Shown one piece after another: positions 45,554-55,600 of a stretch of DNA of 64,000 nt. The number at the start of each line of letters is the position of its first letter. Position 1 is the stretch's first letter. The position numbers and the translations under genes are program-made. The stretch comes from Prochloraceae cyanobacterium PL24a_bin.78 (GTDB lineage: Bacteria > Cyanobacteriota > Cyanobacteriia > Cyanobacteriales > JANQIW01): positions 1-64,000 of the forward strand of contig JANQIW010000158.1 in the NCBI GenBank assembly GCA_028281945.1, given 5' to 3'. A model generated the notes under the pieces. It searched no databases. It saw nothing but the letters and a program-made list of their open reading frames with translations, and was not told where the DNA came from.

Positions 45554-45950
45554 ATCACTCTCGTTGGTTTTACCCGGGTATGTTCTAACAATAACTATTT
45601 TTTTTTTATCTGTCAAGCCATTTACCCGTTTTGACAGCATTATCGTAACATTTGTTTACATTCTTTGTAAATAGTTGGGGAAATACTTAGATCAAATCAC
45701 CATATTCTCCCCACTCTGCTTATTCTTCCCATCCTCCCCTTTAATGTCTATCACTATTACGAGAAGAATGATATTAGGGGAATTTTATTTTTAATTTTGG
45801 AAGAGTAATAATGATAAATTCTCTCTCTTTACTACTCTCCCAATGCTTATTTTTCTGGGGTTTCTTTCGTTTTTAATCTACTTAAACCTAGAAGATAAGT
45901 CTACTAACTATTTAGTAAAACCCCTCTTAGGGAAGAATCCCTCTAAACCT
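45554..45950. other. intergenic region with C/T-rich tract
   Basis: Between the ribbon-helix-helix gene and the minimal S13 peptidase, both on the minus strand. A T-rich stretch near 45599-45608 precedes a C/T-rich tract (about 45700-45742) like those at other gene ends, but not regularly repeated. No RNA gene was recognised. Confidence 0.5.
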
Positions 45951-46832
45951 TTATTGACAAGGGATTGTCTGATTCAAGTTCAAAACAATTCGATCGATAG
46001 CTCGAACCAAACTAGTGCCTGAGCGATTAGGTTGATTAACGATAATACTAAAAGCTAATGTGCCATATTCTGGATGATCTAAATAACCTGATAAAGCTCT
46101 AACTCCTCTGAGGGTACCTGTTTTAGCTAATACTCTGCCTCTCACGGGGGTATTTTTCAGTCGATTGCGCAAAGTCCCACTAACTCCTGCTACAGGTAAA
46201 GAGGAAAGAAATACTTCTTGGTTGCGATCATAATACATAGCCCGAAGCAGTTGAACTAAAGCTCTGGGAGTAGCAAGATTATTTCTAGATAAACCAGAGC
46301 CATCGGCTAAATGAAAAGATCTGGGATTAACTCCTAATTTACTTAAAGTTTGTTTAGCTACACGGGATCCCCCAATATGACTCAATAAAACATCGGCATA
46401 GCTATTGTTACTTCTACGATTAGTAATGGCAATCCAGTTACTCAAAGAAGTCGATCGAATAGAAGATTGTGGATTCAATCTTTGTAAAGCAGCAGCAGTA
46501 GTCAAAAGTTTGGTATTAGAGGCAGGAATTAAACCATTATCAGCATTATGTTGATAAAGGGTATATCCTTGATTAACAGATTGAATTAATACCCCCCATC
46601 TTCCGCCATATTCTTTAATTACACTATCTATAGTTGGTTTGAGGGCTTCTTGACAAAAACCGTTACCAAAATTTTCTGGCCGGGGAACGGGAATTTCGAT
46701 GGAATTTACCCCTTGAGGGAAATAACTAATAGTGTTAGATTTTATTTCTCTAGCTTTAACAGGTTGACTTAGAGCGATCATCGTTAAAGCAGATAAGGTT
46801 AAAGGTTTGAATATATTTTGGTTTTTCTTCAT
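45951..46832 (-). CDS. minimal S13-type D-Ala-D-Ala carboxypeptidase
   Basis: This 293-residue secreted protein has a signal peptide (residues 1-27, ending PVKA). All three S13 active-site motifs are intact: Ser105-Asn-Thr-Lys108, Ser141-Asn-Asn143 and Lys237-Thr-Gly239. Motifs one and two are only 33 residues apart, against 233 in the dacB at 32234-33715, so the large insert domain of PBP4 is missing. The protein should bind penicillin and might cleave the terminal D-Ala without the insert. Whether it is an active minimal enzyme or a degenerate one cannot be told from sequence. Confidence 0.85.
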   Translation of the reverse strand: MKKNQNIFKPLTLSALTMIALSQPVKAREIKSNTISYFPQGVNSIEIPVPRPENFGNGFCQEALKPTIDSVIKEYGGRWGVLIQSVNQGYTLYQHNADNGLIPASNTKLLTTAAALQRLNPQSSIRSTSLSNWIAITNRRSNNSYADVLLSHIGGSRVAKQTLSKLGVNPRSFHLADGSGLSRNNLATPRALVQLLRAMYYDRNQEVFLSSLPVAGVSGTLRNRLKNTPVRGRVLAKTGTLRGVRALSGYLDHPEYGTLAFSIIVNQPNRSGTSLVRAIDRIVLNLNQTIPCQ

Positions 46833-46869
46833 ATTTTAGTAAAAAAAAAATAGTTGATTTGAAAATTAC

Positions 46870-47928
46870 TTAGGAAACTAATAGAGATGATAACCAAGAT
46901 GCCAACCATTTCAAAAGAAGATTAAGAGATAAGTTGGAATTCTTGTTCCATTTAGTTGTCTTTTGATCTTGGGCAGAATTTTTCGCCGAAGATGCTTGAT
47001 ATTTCTGTTTGTATTCCTGATAAGCTACATTAAGTTTTGATGTTACTTTTGTAGCATTAGGATGTTCATTAAGATCAGGATGCCATTGCCGGATTAAATT
47101 TTTATATGCACTTTCAACTTCACTAATACTGGCTTTAGATGTTACTCCTAAAATTTGCCACCATAATGGCGATCGTTCTTTCGCCCACACCTGAATTGAT
47201 TGAAGTTGATTTAGTTGTTGTTGTAAAGTTTTCCAATGGATGCCATAACATACTTGGTAAACTGCTTTTAAAGATTGTCCATCTATTTGATCACAGATAC
47301 TGTTATGCCATAGTTTAAATTCCGATATTATTTTGACTTGTTGGTGTAATTCTAATTCAAAAAACCGATTTTCAGGAAGTTTTTCTAGAACTTTTTTAGC
47401 ATTATTTTTAGGTTCTGGCAATTGTAATAACCAAGATAATTCTTTACAGAAAGTAGTTGCTTCTGGAAAACTTTTCCATTGCCAATAATTAATTCCTGGT
47501 TTTGCTAGGTTATTTTGATAAAATTTATGCCATTGAAGGCTTAAAACACAAGCTAAGGGTGTCATCAGAGGATTAGCTAAGGGATATGATTGCCCTTGTA
47601 ATACCTTTGTTGGTGCATCTTCCCATAAGCAAGCTAAAGGTGTCATCAGAGGATTAGCTAGGGGATATGATTGCCCTTGTAACACTTTTGTTGGTGCATC
47701 TTCCCATAAACAAGCTAAGGGTGTCATCAGAGGATTAGCTAAGGGATATGATTGCCCTTGTAACACTTCCGTTGGTGCATCTTCCCATAAACATACTAAA
47801 GAAGAAAATTGCCCTTTGAGTTGGGATGATGGAGTTGAATTGTAGATTATAATACTACATCCACAGAGAAAAATACCAAATAATAAAGTTGAGAGTATAA
47901 TCGTTTGAATTATACTTAATAATTCCAT
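46870..47928 (-). CDS. membrane-anchored J-domain protein with triplicated repeat
   Basis: The 352-residue protein has an N-terminal membrane segment (about residues 8-30), then three near-identical 27-residue units (about 46-126) containing CLWEDAPTKVLQGQSYPL and ANPLMTP. A helical middle follows, then a C-terminal J-domain (about 253-310) with the HPD motif in IRQWHPDLNEHP. J-domains stimulate Hsp70 (DnaK) ATPase, so this is a DnaJ-like co-chaperone tethered to a membrane. The repeat is recent at DNA level (81-bp unit, 47550-47792) and unlike the rest of the protein. It is close to the minimal S13 gene on the same strand. Confidence 0.82.
   Translation of the reverse strand: MELLSIIQTIILSTLLFGIFLCGCSIIIYNSTPSSQLKGQFSSLVCLWEDAPTEVLQGQSYPLANPLMTPLACLWEDAPTKVLQGQSYPLANPLMTPLACLWEDAPTKVLQGQSYPLANPLMTPLACVLSLQWHKFYQNNLAKPGINYWQWKSFPEATTFCKELSWLLQLPEPKNNAKKVLEKLPENRFFELELHQQVKIISEFKLWHNSICDQIDGQSLKAVYQVCYGIHWKTLQQQLNQLQSIQVWAKERSPLWWQILGVTSKASISEVESAYKNLIRQWHPDLNEHPNATKVTSKLNVAYQEYKQKYQASSAKNSAQDQKTTKWNKNSNLSLNLLLKWLASWLSSLLVS
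47550..47792. repeat. three tandem 81-bp units inside a coding region
   Basis: The 81-base unit recurs at 47550, 47631 and 47712, marked by AAGCTAAGGGTGTCATCAG and by TATGATTGCCCTTGT. Copies differ at only a few bases. The unit is in frame (27 codons), so copy-number change would keep the reading frame. Confidence 0.95.
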
Positions 47929-48453
47929 AGTAATACTTATTTTGATGATTTTGATAGTATATAGGGATTTACCATATTTTGGAATTTTTGCAAATTTAAA
48001 CTAAACAAATTTAAACTAAGCAAAATAATATTAAGTTATATTCCCTATAGCCACTATCTATGGATAGTTCCATTGAAAATCATTATTAAAATATTATTAA
48101 ATGGCCTCTTTGTCAATCAAAAAAGTTAATCGGAGAAATTCCATCCCTTTGTTGATTATTTTTGAATTATTTTGTCTATATTTTAGGATTATGGTGATTG
48201 TTAAGATTTTCTAAGGAATTTGGACCTTAAGTATTACTACCAATTAATATTATAACACAATTCTTAATAAATTATTTATTTTTATTTTTTTAATGATTAT
48301 TTTGTAGTGATTTTAGCAAGCTTTTAAGTTTTCACTAAATATTTTAATGTCATATTTTTGCTAGTTGATTTTTTTATTAAAATCCAATGGATAATTAAGA
48401 AAATACTATAATTATCTATAATTATCCATATTTATAAACTAAATTATCTCCAC
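47929..48453. other. 525-base A+T-rich intergenic region
   Basis: Between the J-domain protein and nrdB. I see no RNA gene or strong hairpin, only A+T-rich sequence with short direct repeats (TATAATTATC twice near 48409-48426). A 37-codon hydrophobic frame at 48101-48214 (plus strand) is too weak to call. Confidence 0.5.
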
Positions 48454-49521
48454 CTAGATTTCATCCCAACCTTCCACTCCACTTGACATTACATAACTAG
48501 TAACACTTGCTTCAAAGAAATTTGCTTTTGTATGAGCTGCTTTTTTGGTATCAGAAAAACGCTCTAAATGATTATAAGGACTTTTATTATATTTTTCTTC
48601 AGTATATAAAGGTTTTAAGCCAATGGATCGCAATCTAATATTAGCCAAATACTTAGTATATTGTTCTGTACTAGCTTCTGTGATACCTAAAATATCATTA
48701 TCCACAATATGATTAGTCCATTTGCATTCATGCTCTACTGCGGCAGCAAACATATCATAAATTTGATCAATAGAATGGGGAAATATTGCGCGGGCTTCTG
48801 GAATTAATTTTTGATATAACCTTACATGACTTAATTCATCTCGATTAATCATTTTCAAAATATCTGCTGAACCTGGCATTAACATTCTCGAAGCTAGGTT
48901 ATAAAAGAAAATAAACCCATTATAAAAATATAAACCCTCTAGTAAATAATCTGCTAATAAGGAAATAAAATAATTTTCTTTAGTAGGATTATCCACATAT
49001 TTCTGATAAATTCCGGCAACAAATTTGCATCTTTCTGCTAAAATATCGTCAGTACGCCAGAAGTCATATACAGTATTACGACGATCGGGGGGAATAATAG
49101 TTTCAATTATATACTGATAGCTTTGATTGTGCATGGCTTCTTGGGAAATTTGTTCTGCCATACATAGACTAATTTCCGGAGCAGTTATAGCACTTTTCAG
49201 ATGAGGAATATTATAAGTTTGAACAGAATCTAAAAAAGTTAGGTAAGAAAGAATCCCGTCATAAGCTTTACGCTCTTGGGAAGTGAGATTCCAATAATCT
49301 GTTACATCTTGAGTAATATCCAGTTTTTGAGGAATCCAAAAATTTTCTCTCATTTGTTGGTACAATCCTATTGCCCATGAATAGCGAACATCATTTAGTT
49401 GCATAAGATTAGTTGTATTTCCAAACCAAATCGAGCGATTTTCAATGCGATCATCTCCTTCTGGATTAAATATAGGAGTAACGGGCATTTTATCGGATTT
49501 TTTAAAAAGGGTATTAACCAT
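48454..49521 (-). CDS. nrdB: class I ribonucleotide reductase, beta subunit
   Basis: The small subunit holds the diferric/tyrosyl radical for class I ribonucleotide reductase. I place the start at the ATG at 49521 (355 residues); the next Met (49488, MPVTPIFNPEGDD) is also possible. Iron ligands are visible: FLDSVQ, EAMHNQSYQY (Glu, His and the radical Tyr), LLEGLYF and RDELSHV. The C-terminal tail (GVEGWDEI) binds the alpha subunit. It follows nrdA by about 240 bases on the same strand. Confidence 0.94.
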   Translation of the reverse strand: MVNTLFKKSDKMPVTPIFNPEGDDRIENRSIWFGNTTNLMQLNDVRYSWAIGLYQQMRENFWIPQKLDITQDVTDYWNLTSQERKAYDGILSYLTFLDSVQTYNIPHLKSAITAPEISLCMAEQISQEAMHNQSYQYIIETIIPPDRRNTVYDFWRTDDILAERCKFVAGIYQKYVDNPTKENYFISLLADYLLEGLYFYNGFIFFYNLASRMLMPGSADILKMINRDELSHVRLYQKLIPEARAIFPHSIDQIYDMFAAAVEHECKWTNHIVDNDILGITEASTEQYTKYLANIRLRSIGLKPLYTEEKYNKSPYNHLERFSDTKKAAHTKANFFEASVTSYVMSSGVEGWDEI

Positions 49522-49777
49522 AAGTAGGAAGTTAAACATTGTTAAATCTATACTTTTAGAGCAAAAAAAATTGTACTAAAAAAACAATTATCAAGATATG
49601 GAAGAATTTACTCAATAAAATCTTCATATTTGAAATTTAAAAGTTGGTACAAAAATAAAACTTTTTCAGTAGAAAGCTAGAAAAAGCAAAATCACCATAA
49701 ATAAATTAGGGTTAATTATTGTAATTTCCAGCTTTAAAGCTAAGCTAATAGTTACAAAAGTAGTTCATGACTATCAA

Positions 49778-52087
49778 TTAATTAGCACAAGCAGAACACT
49801 CCTCATTTGATTCTTTAAAATTATCTTTTTGAACTGTTCTAATATAGTAAATTGCCTTACATTTATTTTCCCAAGCCATGATAATAGTATCAAAAATATC
49901 CTTAGCTTTAAGAGTTTTTTGAGGATCTTCTGGGAAATATACTCCTTGGTTGAGATTAAATACTAACTCCATAGAAATACCTGTATCGATCCATTCTTGA
50001 ATCTTAGCCACAGTTTGAATAACTTCCTTTTGATCTAAAGACTTGTTTTCTTGATAAAACCAGAGAGAATCCTTGATAAAAGGAGGAGCAATTGGTACAG
50101 TGCCTTTAGCCCATTTATCATAGAAAAAGCGACTATAAACTGGGAGAATACTAGCACTACAACCTTGAACTAATGAGGATGAAGTATTAGGAGCGATGGC
50201 TGTAATATGGGAATTACGAATACCGAACTTTTGAATATGATCAGCTAATTCTAACCAACGTTGTGGAGAATAAGCATTTTCCAAAAACCATTCTTTAGGT
50301 TTGGCATTAATTAACTTGCCTTGACTCCATTCGCTACCAGGAAAAGCAGGATAGGCTCCTCTTTCTTGGGCTAATTTCATAGAAGCTTCGGTGCAATAGT
50401 AGCTGATTTCTTCAAAGAGATAACTAATTTTTTCTCGATGGATATAGGTAAGATGACGTTTAGCTAACCAATCTGCTAATCCCATACAACCAACTCCTAT
50501 GGTGCGATAACGTTGATTGTGATTAGCGGCATCTCCAAAAGGTGGGTTGGTAAGTTCGATGGTATTATCGAGAATTCTAACGGCACTTTGGCAGATTTGA
50601 GGTAATTCTGTTTCTTCAACGTTGGCAAGATTGAGGGAGACTAAATTACAACAGTGGGCGTATTTTCCTGGAGTGACATTAGAATAAGATTCGGTACATA
50701 AATTTACCCCTGGAATATAACCGTCATGTTTATTGGGATTTGCTTCATTAATAGTATCTTTGAAGGCAAGATAAGGCATTCCTGTCTCAACTTGCGATCG
50801 CATGATATCTTTAAATAATTCCCTAGCATTAACCTTTTTATAGAGAGTTAATTCTGTGCCAACTGCTGATTCAATAATTGCATAGGCTTTTTCAAATTCT
50901 TCACCCCATAATTCTGGTAATTTTATGCCTAATTTGAGGGAAACTTCGTAAGGGTCCACTAATGTCCATTCTTCCTGATTTTTAACCCGACGCATGAATT
51001 CATTGGGAATAACTAATTGGGGAAAGATATCATAAGCTTTGCGACGACGATCGCCATTTTCTGTTTGAATTTCTAAAAATTCTGGTACATCTAAATGCCA
51101 AATATCGACACTAATAGTAACGGCTCCAGCTCTTCTACCCCCTTGGTTAACGGCAATAGCCGTATCATTGAGGATTTTTATCCAAGGGATGATCCCACCT
51201 GATGCGTTAGCTTTTTGCATTACCCAACTACCAGTTGAACGAATTCTACTGACATTAACTCCTACCCCACCGCCATTTTTAGAAATTCTTGCGGTATTGG
51301 TAATTTCTTCAAAGATGCTTTCTAGATTATCGTCAATAGAAAGAATAAAACAAGAAGTGAGGGATCCTTGAGGAATTCTGAGATTAGCCAAGATTGGAGT
51401 AGCTAGAGAGATTTTACGACGGGCGATGGCTTCGTAGAAATTTTTAGCCATTTTTAACCGATTTTCCGGTGCTTCAACCATAGCTAATAATAAAGCACAA
51501 GTTAAAAAAGCTTCTTGAGGCAATTCATCGGGAAGAAGATAGCGACTAGTAAGTAATACGGCACCAGCATAATCGTAGTCATTATCCCAATATTCATTAA
51601 TCCAGCTTCCAGCTTCTTGCAATTCTTGATGAGTATAGGTTAAAATTCTTTTATCATATTGATTAGACTCTAGTTTGCTTGCAACTGTTTGAGGAAAATT
51701 CTCATAGAAGTAACCACGATGAGTGATGGTTTCTTTCCATAGATTCCAAATATGTAATCTTCCTGCTACGTAACGCCAGTCAGGTTCCTCGATATTACAC
51801 ATTTCCAAGGCACAGTTAATGAGGTTATCTTGGATTTCTCTAGTGCTAATTCCGTTGCGCAATCTAGTTGTTAAACCTGCTTCTAAGGCTATGGGATTAA
51901 CATCTTTACCATCGCAAGCCCATTCTACCACTCGACGTATTTTTCCGATATTAAGAGCTTCTAATGAGCCATTTCGTTTAATTACTTTAATATTGTTATT
52001 GTATCTTGGTTGATTGTTGTTTTGGGAATCCATTTCCTCGATTGAATTTAATCTTTTCTTTGAAATTACTGATAAGGTTTGTTGCAT
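49778..52087 (-). CDS. nrdA: class I ribonucleotide reductase, alpha subunit
   Basis: The large subunit reduces ribonucleoside diphosphates to deoxy forms. I use the ATG at 52087 (769 residues); the frame extends three codons further to a TTG at 52096. An N-terminal ATP-cone (about 35-120) gives allosteric control. The catalytic barrel includes SCFILSIDDN, SKNGGGVGVNVSRIRS and NLCTES, which supplies an active-site Cys. The C-terminal CSAC is the redox-active pair. Two NrdR-like boxes lie upstream at 52134-52180, consistent with control by NrdR. Confidence 0.95.
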   Translation of the reverse strand: MQQTLSVISKKRLNSIEEMDSQNNNQPRYNNNIKVIKRNGSLEALNIGKIRRVVEWACDGKDVNPIALEAGLTTRLRNGISTREIQDNLINCALEMCNIEEPDWRYVAGRLHIWNLWKETITHRGYFYENFPQTVASKLESNQYDKRILTYTHQELQEAGSWINEYWDNDYDYAGAVLLTSRYLLPDELPQEAFLTCALLLAMVEAPENRLKMAKNFYEAIARRKISLATPILANLRIPQGSLTSCFILSIDDNLESIFEEITNTARISKNGGGVGVNVSRIRSTGSWVMQKANASGGIIPWIKILNDTAIAVNQGGRRAGAVTISVDIWHLDVPEFLEIQTENGDRRRKAYDIFPQLVIPNEFMRRVKNQEEWTLVDPYEVSLKLGIKLPELWGEEFEKAYAIIESAVGTELTLYKKVNARELFKDIMRSQVETGMPYLAFKDTINEANPNKHDGYIPGVNLCTESYSNVTPGKYAHCCNLVSLNLANVEETELPQICQSAVRILDNTIELTNPPFGDAANHNQRYRTIGVGCMGLADWLAKRHLTYIHREKISYLFEEISYYCTEASMKLAQERGAYPAFPGSEWSQGKLINAKPKEWFLENAYSPQRWLELADHIQKFGIRNSHITAIAPNTSSSLVQGCSASILPVYSRFFYDKWAKGTVPIAPPFIKDSLWFYQENKSLDQKEVIQTVAKIQEWIDTGISMELVFNLNQGVYFPEDPQKTLKAKDIFDTIIMAWENKCKAIYYIRTVQKDNFKESNEECSACAN

Positions 52088-52133
52088 AGTGGGCAAACAG
52101 AGTTTGTTTAATACTGTCGATTTTCTTTATTAT

Positions 52134-52180
52134 ACCACATATTTTGTGTTTTGAACTTATTTGTACTCTATATGTAGTGT
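52134..52180 (-). promoter_or_regulatory. tandem NrdR-like boxes upstream of nrdA
   Basis: Two 16-base elements, ACCACATATTTTGTGT (52134-52149) and ACTCTATATGTAGTGT (52165-52180), match the remembered NrdR consensus ACACWATATATWGTGT at about 12 and 14 positions. Their starts are 31 bases apart, the usual spacing of NrdR box pairs (three helical turns). They end 47 bases from the ATG of nrdA. Confidence 0.75.
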
Positions 52181-52618
52181 TGTTTATCAAAACTTTATGT
52201 ATTACATAAATTGCCAATTTGAGGATTAAGTTGTAATTGTTAAGTAAAGATTGATCATCGTAAGTTTTCGATTATTTTTGGAAGACTTAAATTTATAGTA
52301 TATCTTAGATAATTTTTTTATAAGTATTGTATGCTATATTTTTAGTATTAAATATTCCTTGAATTTACAATAGGTTAACTCTACCAAAAATTTCAAAATA
52401 ATTATGACAATTGTCAGTTGCTAGATTCTATCAAACTTCAACCATTGGAAATATTGAGAATTCCTAAATTATAGAAAATACAGGTTAAATACAATTTGTC
52501 ATTACAGAAAAATATTAACTTTAACTGACTACCACCTTCAAGTAGTAGTAAGCTATAAGATTTAGTAACATTTTTAATTAATAAAGGTTATGATTCTGTA
52601 GGAGTAAAAATAATAAAT
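52181..52618. other. divergent intergenic region upstream of nrdA and the giant membrane protein
   Basis: About 440 bases of A+T-rich DNA beyond the NrdR boxes. No further gene was recognised. The divergent gene starts at 52619; its promoter is not evident. Confidence 0.5.
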
Positions 52619-55600
52619 ATGATCGATCGCTGGCTTCAAATCAAAATTTTAGTGAAAGATTATCAACCTGAATTGTTAGAGGGGCTAGAAAACTGGCTCA
52701 ACTTAGGTTTAATTAGTGAAAATAAGCTTAAGGAAATCTGCGAAAAACAATTAATTTGTCCTTTACCACAAGTTAGTGTTCAATCAAAAATCCCTGTTTT
52801 AACTAAAAATAAAATTAAAAAGAATAATTTGGTTGGGCAAAAAATCCTTGCAACCACAAACAATGATCATCTTTTAAGTAATATTTGGCAAGCTTTTAAA
52901 GATGAATTAAGTATTCGTTGGTTGCTATTTTTGGGTTTGTTTTTAGTGGTAATCTCTTCAGGAGTATTAGCTGCTACTCAATGGAGTAAATTTCCTCCCT
53001 TTGGCCAATATTTAGTTTTGTGGACATATACTGTTATTTTTTGGGGGGTTGGTTTTTGGGCAAGTGAAAAAGAAGATTTAAAACTAACTTCTCAAACCCT
53101 ACAAACCATTGGCATACTTTTACTACCCCTTAATTTTTGGGCTATGGATAGTTTTAGGCTATGGAGTAATTTTTTGGGTTGGTTAGTAATAGGAATTGGG
53201 GGGGTTATACTGAGTTTTATTTACTATTTTTATCGCAGACAAAAAGAAACTAATTTAAATCTAATATATTTATTTCTATTTTTGGCTTTAAGCTATTTGC
53301 AATTAGGTTGGGAGATTCCTAGATTCCCTTTAATTGCTATTTATAGTAGTTCAATTATTTCGGCTTTTGTTATCCCTTTTATCCAAAATTCTTTGATTCA
53401 AAATCAAGGTTTAATGGTTTATGCCTTAAGCATATTATTGATGCGAGGTATTTTTATTGAAAGTTTACCAATCCAAACTTTAGGATTAGCAATTGGTATT
53501 TTAGGTTGGTTATTAACCAGAAATATTGCCGATGAATCAACTCTTGAAAATCCACCACAAATCAATCAATTAAAATCATCTTTAGAATCACCCGTTAATA
53601 AATTTCTACAAATACTTGGCATTATTTTACAATTTATAGGTTGGTTAGTTTGTGTAGGAGAAACAACTCCTTGGCAAGCAACTTTTGTCAGTGGATTAGC
53701 ATTGCATTGTTTTGCCTTTCGCTTGCAGAAATATTGGTTACGCAAAGATTTATTGGCTATATTTATTATCGGTTTCCAATTGATATTGTTAGTATTTTTA
53801 GGTTATGACTTTATTCCCGATAGATTTATGGAAGAAGGGATTAATATTGCCTCTCAAATCTATATTATTGGTTTTGTTTGGTTAACAGGATGGTTGTATC
53901 GTCAAGAGAAAATTAAGTTAGTTATTTTTGGAGAATTGCTTTTTATTTCCTTAGGAATTGGCTTAACTTTATTCAATCTATATAATCCATTTTTGCGCTC
54001 ACTAAATCTTCTAATTACAACTGCAACTATTGGCTATATAACCAACAAAAGACATCAAGATAATCTTCTATTAATCTACATAACTCAAACTTTTGGATTG
54101 CTAACAATTACTGCCACAATCGATTGGTGGTTTAAGCCAATTCCTCAAAATATTTGGGCAATTATTTTACTAGGATTAATGTTAGGAGAATGGCTAATAG
54201 GAAATTTAGAAACCCATTCCACTAGTCAACAGAAATGGTACAAAAGTTGTTGGAATTATGGATTTGTCTTAGCAACAATTAGCTATCTATTGCTATTAGA
54301 TAAACCTCAAAACTTATTGCTATTAAAACAAACAAACTTGTATGGAAATCTTTGGTGGTTACTTACACCTTTAACATTAACCATTATCACCAGTCAAAAA
54401 GAAGGTAATCGAAGATTTCAAAGTGGAAAATTTAGCTTAGTTGCATTAGTATTTGCCCAATTTTTAACCCTATGGCAATTAGAAACCAGATGGATAGGCT
54501 TAGGAATTGCCACCGTCTTAATGTTTATTAACACTTATTATCTACGCCATCTCTATATGGCAATGGTAAATATTGGTTTTGTTTTAGGATTTTTAGCCTC
54601 AATAATTTCCCCTCATATTTCCAATAATGCTTGGTATTTAGTAGGAGGAATAGCAATATTTATCTTGTGGCAAACTGCCGATATTTTCCAAAAACCTCTA
54701 GGAAAATTATATGGAGAAGCCGCTAATAACTGGGGAATTTTATTATCAATATTAGAATTAGGAATCTTCAGCTTTTATCATTTATCCCAAGAATTTGCAA
54801 CCATTTCTCCCCACTGGGAAATTTTATTAGCCTTTGCCTTAATTACCTTTAGTATCATTAATCGCTACCGCAAACAACTCAACGATATAGCAGTTTACGG
54901 TATTTGTTGGGGAATAGAAATTTGCTTAGTAGAGATAATTCGCTTTGGAAATGGCAACCTTTTAGACTTAGCAATAGGGAATATTTTCATAGCATTAGCC
55001 ACTCTTTTCTTAACCAACAAATTACTATCAAAGCAATCCTCTCAAGCAAATTTATTTAGCCTCAAAATCTTACCTTTAATCTATGGAATCCTAGCAATTT
55101 ATTTCCGTTGGGATTATTTTACAGCTTATACAGGCTTAATTACTTTTGGTAGTGGAGTAGTTGGATTGGGAGTTGGTTGTAGAGATAAACAATGGAAATC
55201 TATTCGCTATCTTTCCCTAGCATTTCTTTCCTTATCTGCTTGTGAATTAGCTTTTTATCAAATAACACAAGCCGAAAAAATTTCCCTAGCCGATAATCTT
55301 ACTATCTTGGCAATTGTTACCGCAATATTTGCCTTAATTTATCGTAGCTTTGTTTGCTTTTTAAACAAGAAAAGAAAAGCAATCTTTTTGAATTTAACTA
55401 CTCAGGAAATCAAAAAAATTGCCCATATTCATTGGGGAATAAGTAGCATTTTAAATTTAATTTCTATACCCATTGTGTTAGTTAATTCTGTGTTATTAAA
55501 TTTTGCTTTAGTAAATTCAAGCCAAACAAATCTAACTAACTACAGAATAATATTAACCTTAATCCTAGCTGCTTACGCTTTAATTCAAGGGCGAAATTAT

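Noticed and set aside
46870-47928. Possible CRISPR-like array from the triplicated 81-bp unit
   Set aside because: The unit has no spacers, is in frame within a protein and has no adjacent cas genes.
48101-48214. 37-residue hydrophobic frame (MASLSIKKVN...) upstream of the J-domain gene
   Set aside because: A hydrophobic single-helix peptide is possible, but there is no ribosome-binding site and no recognised family.
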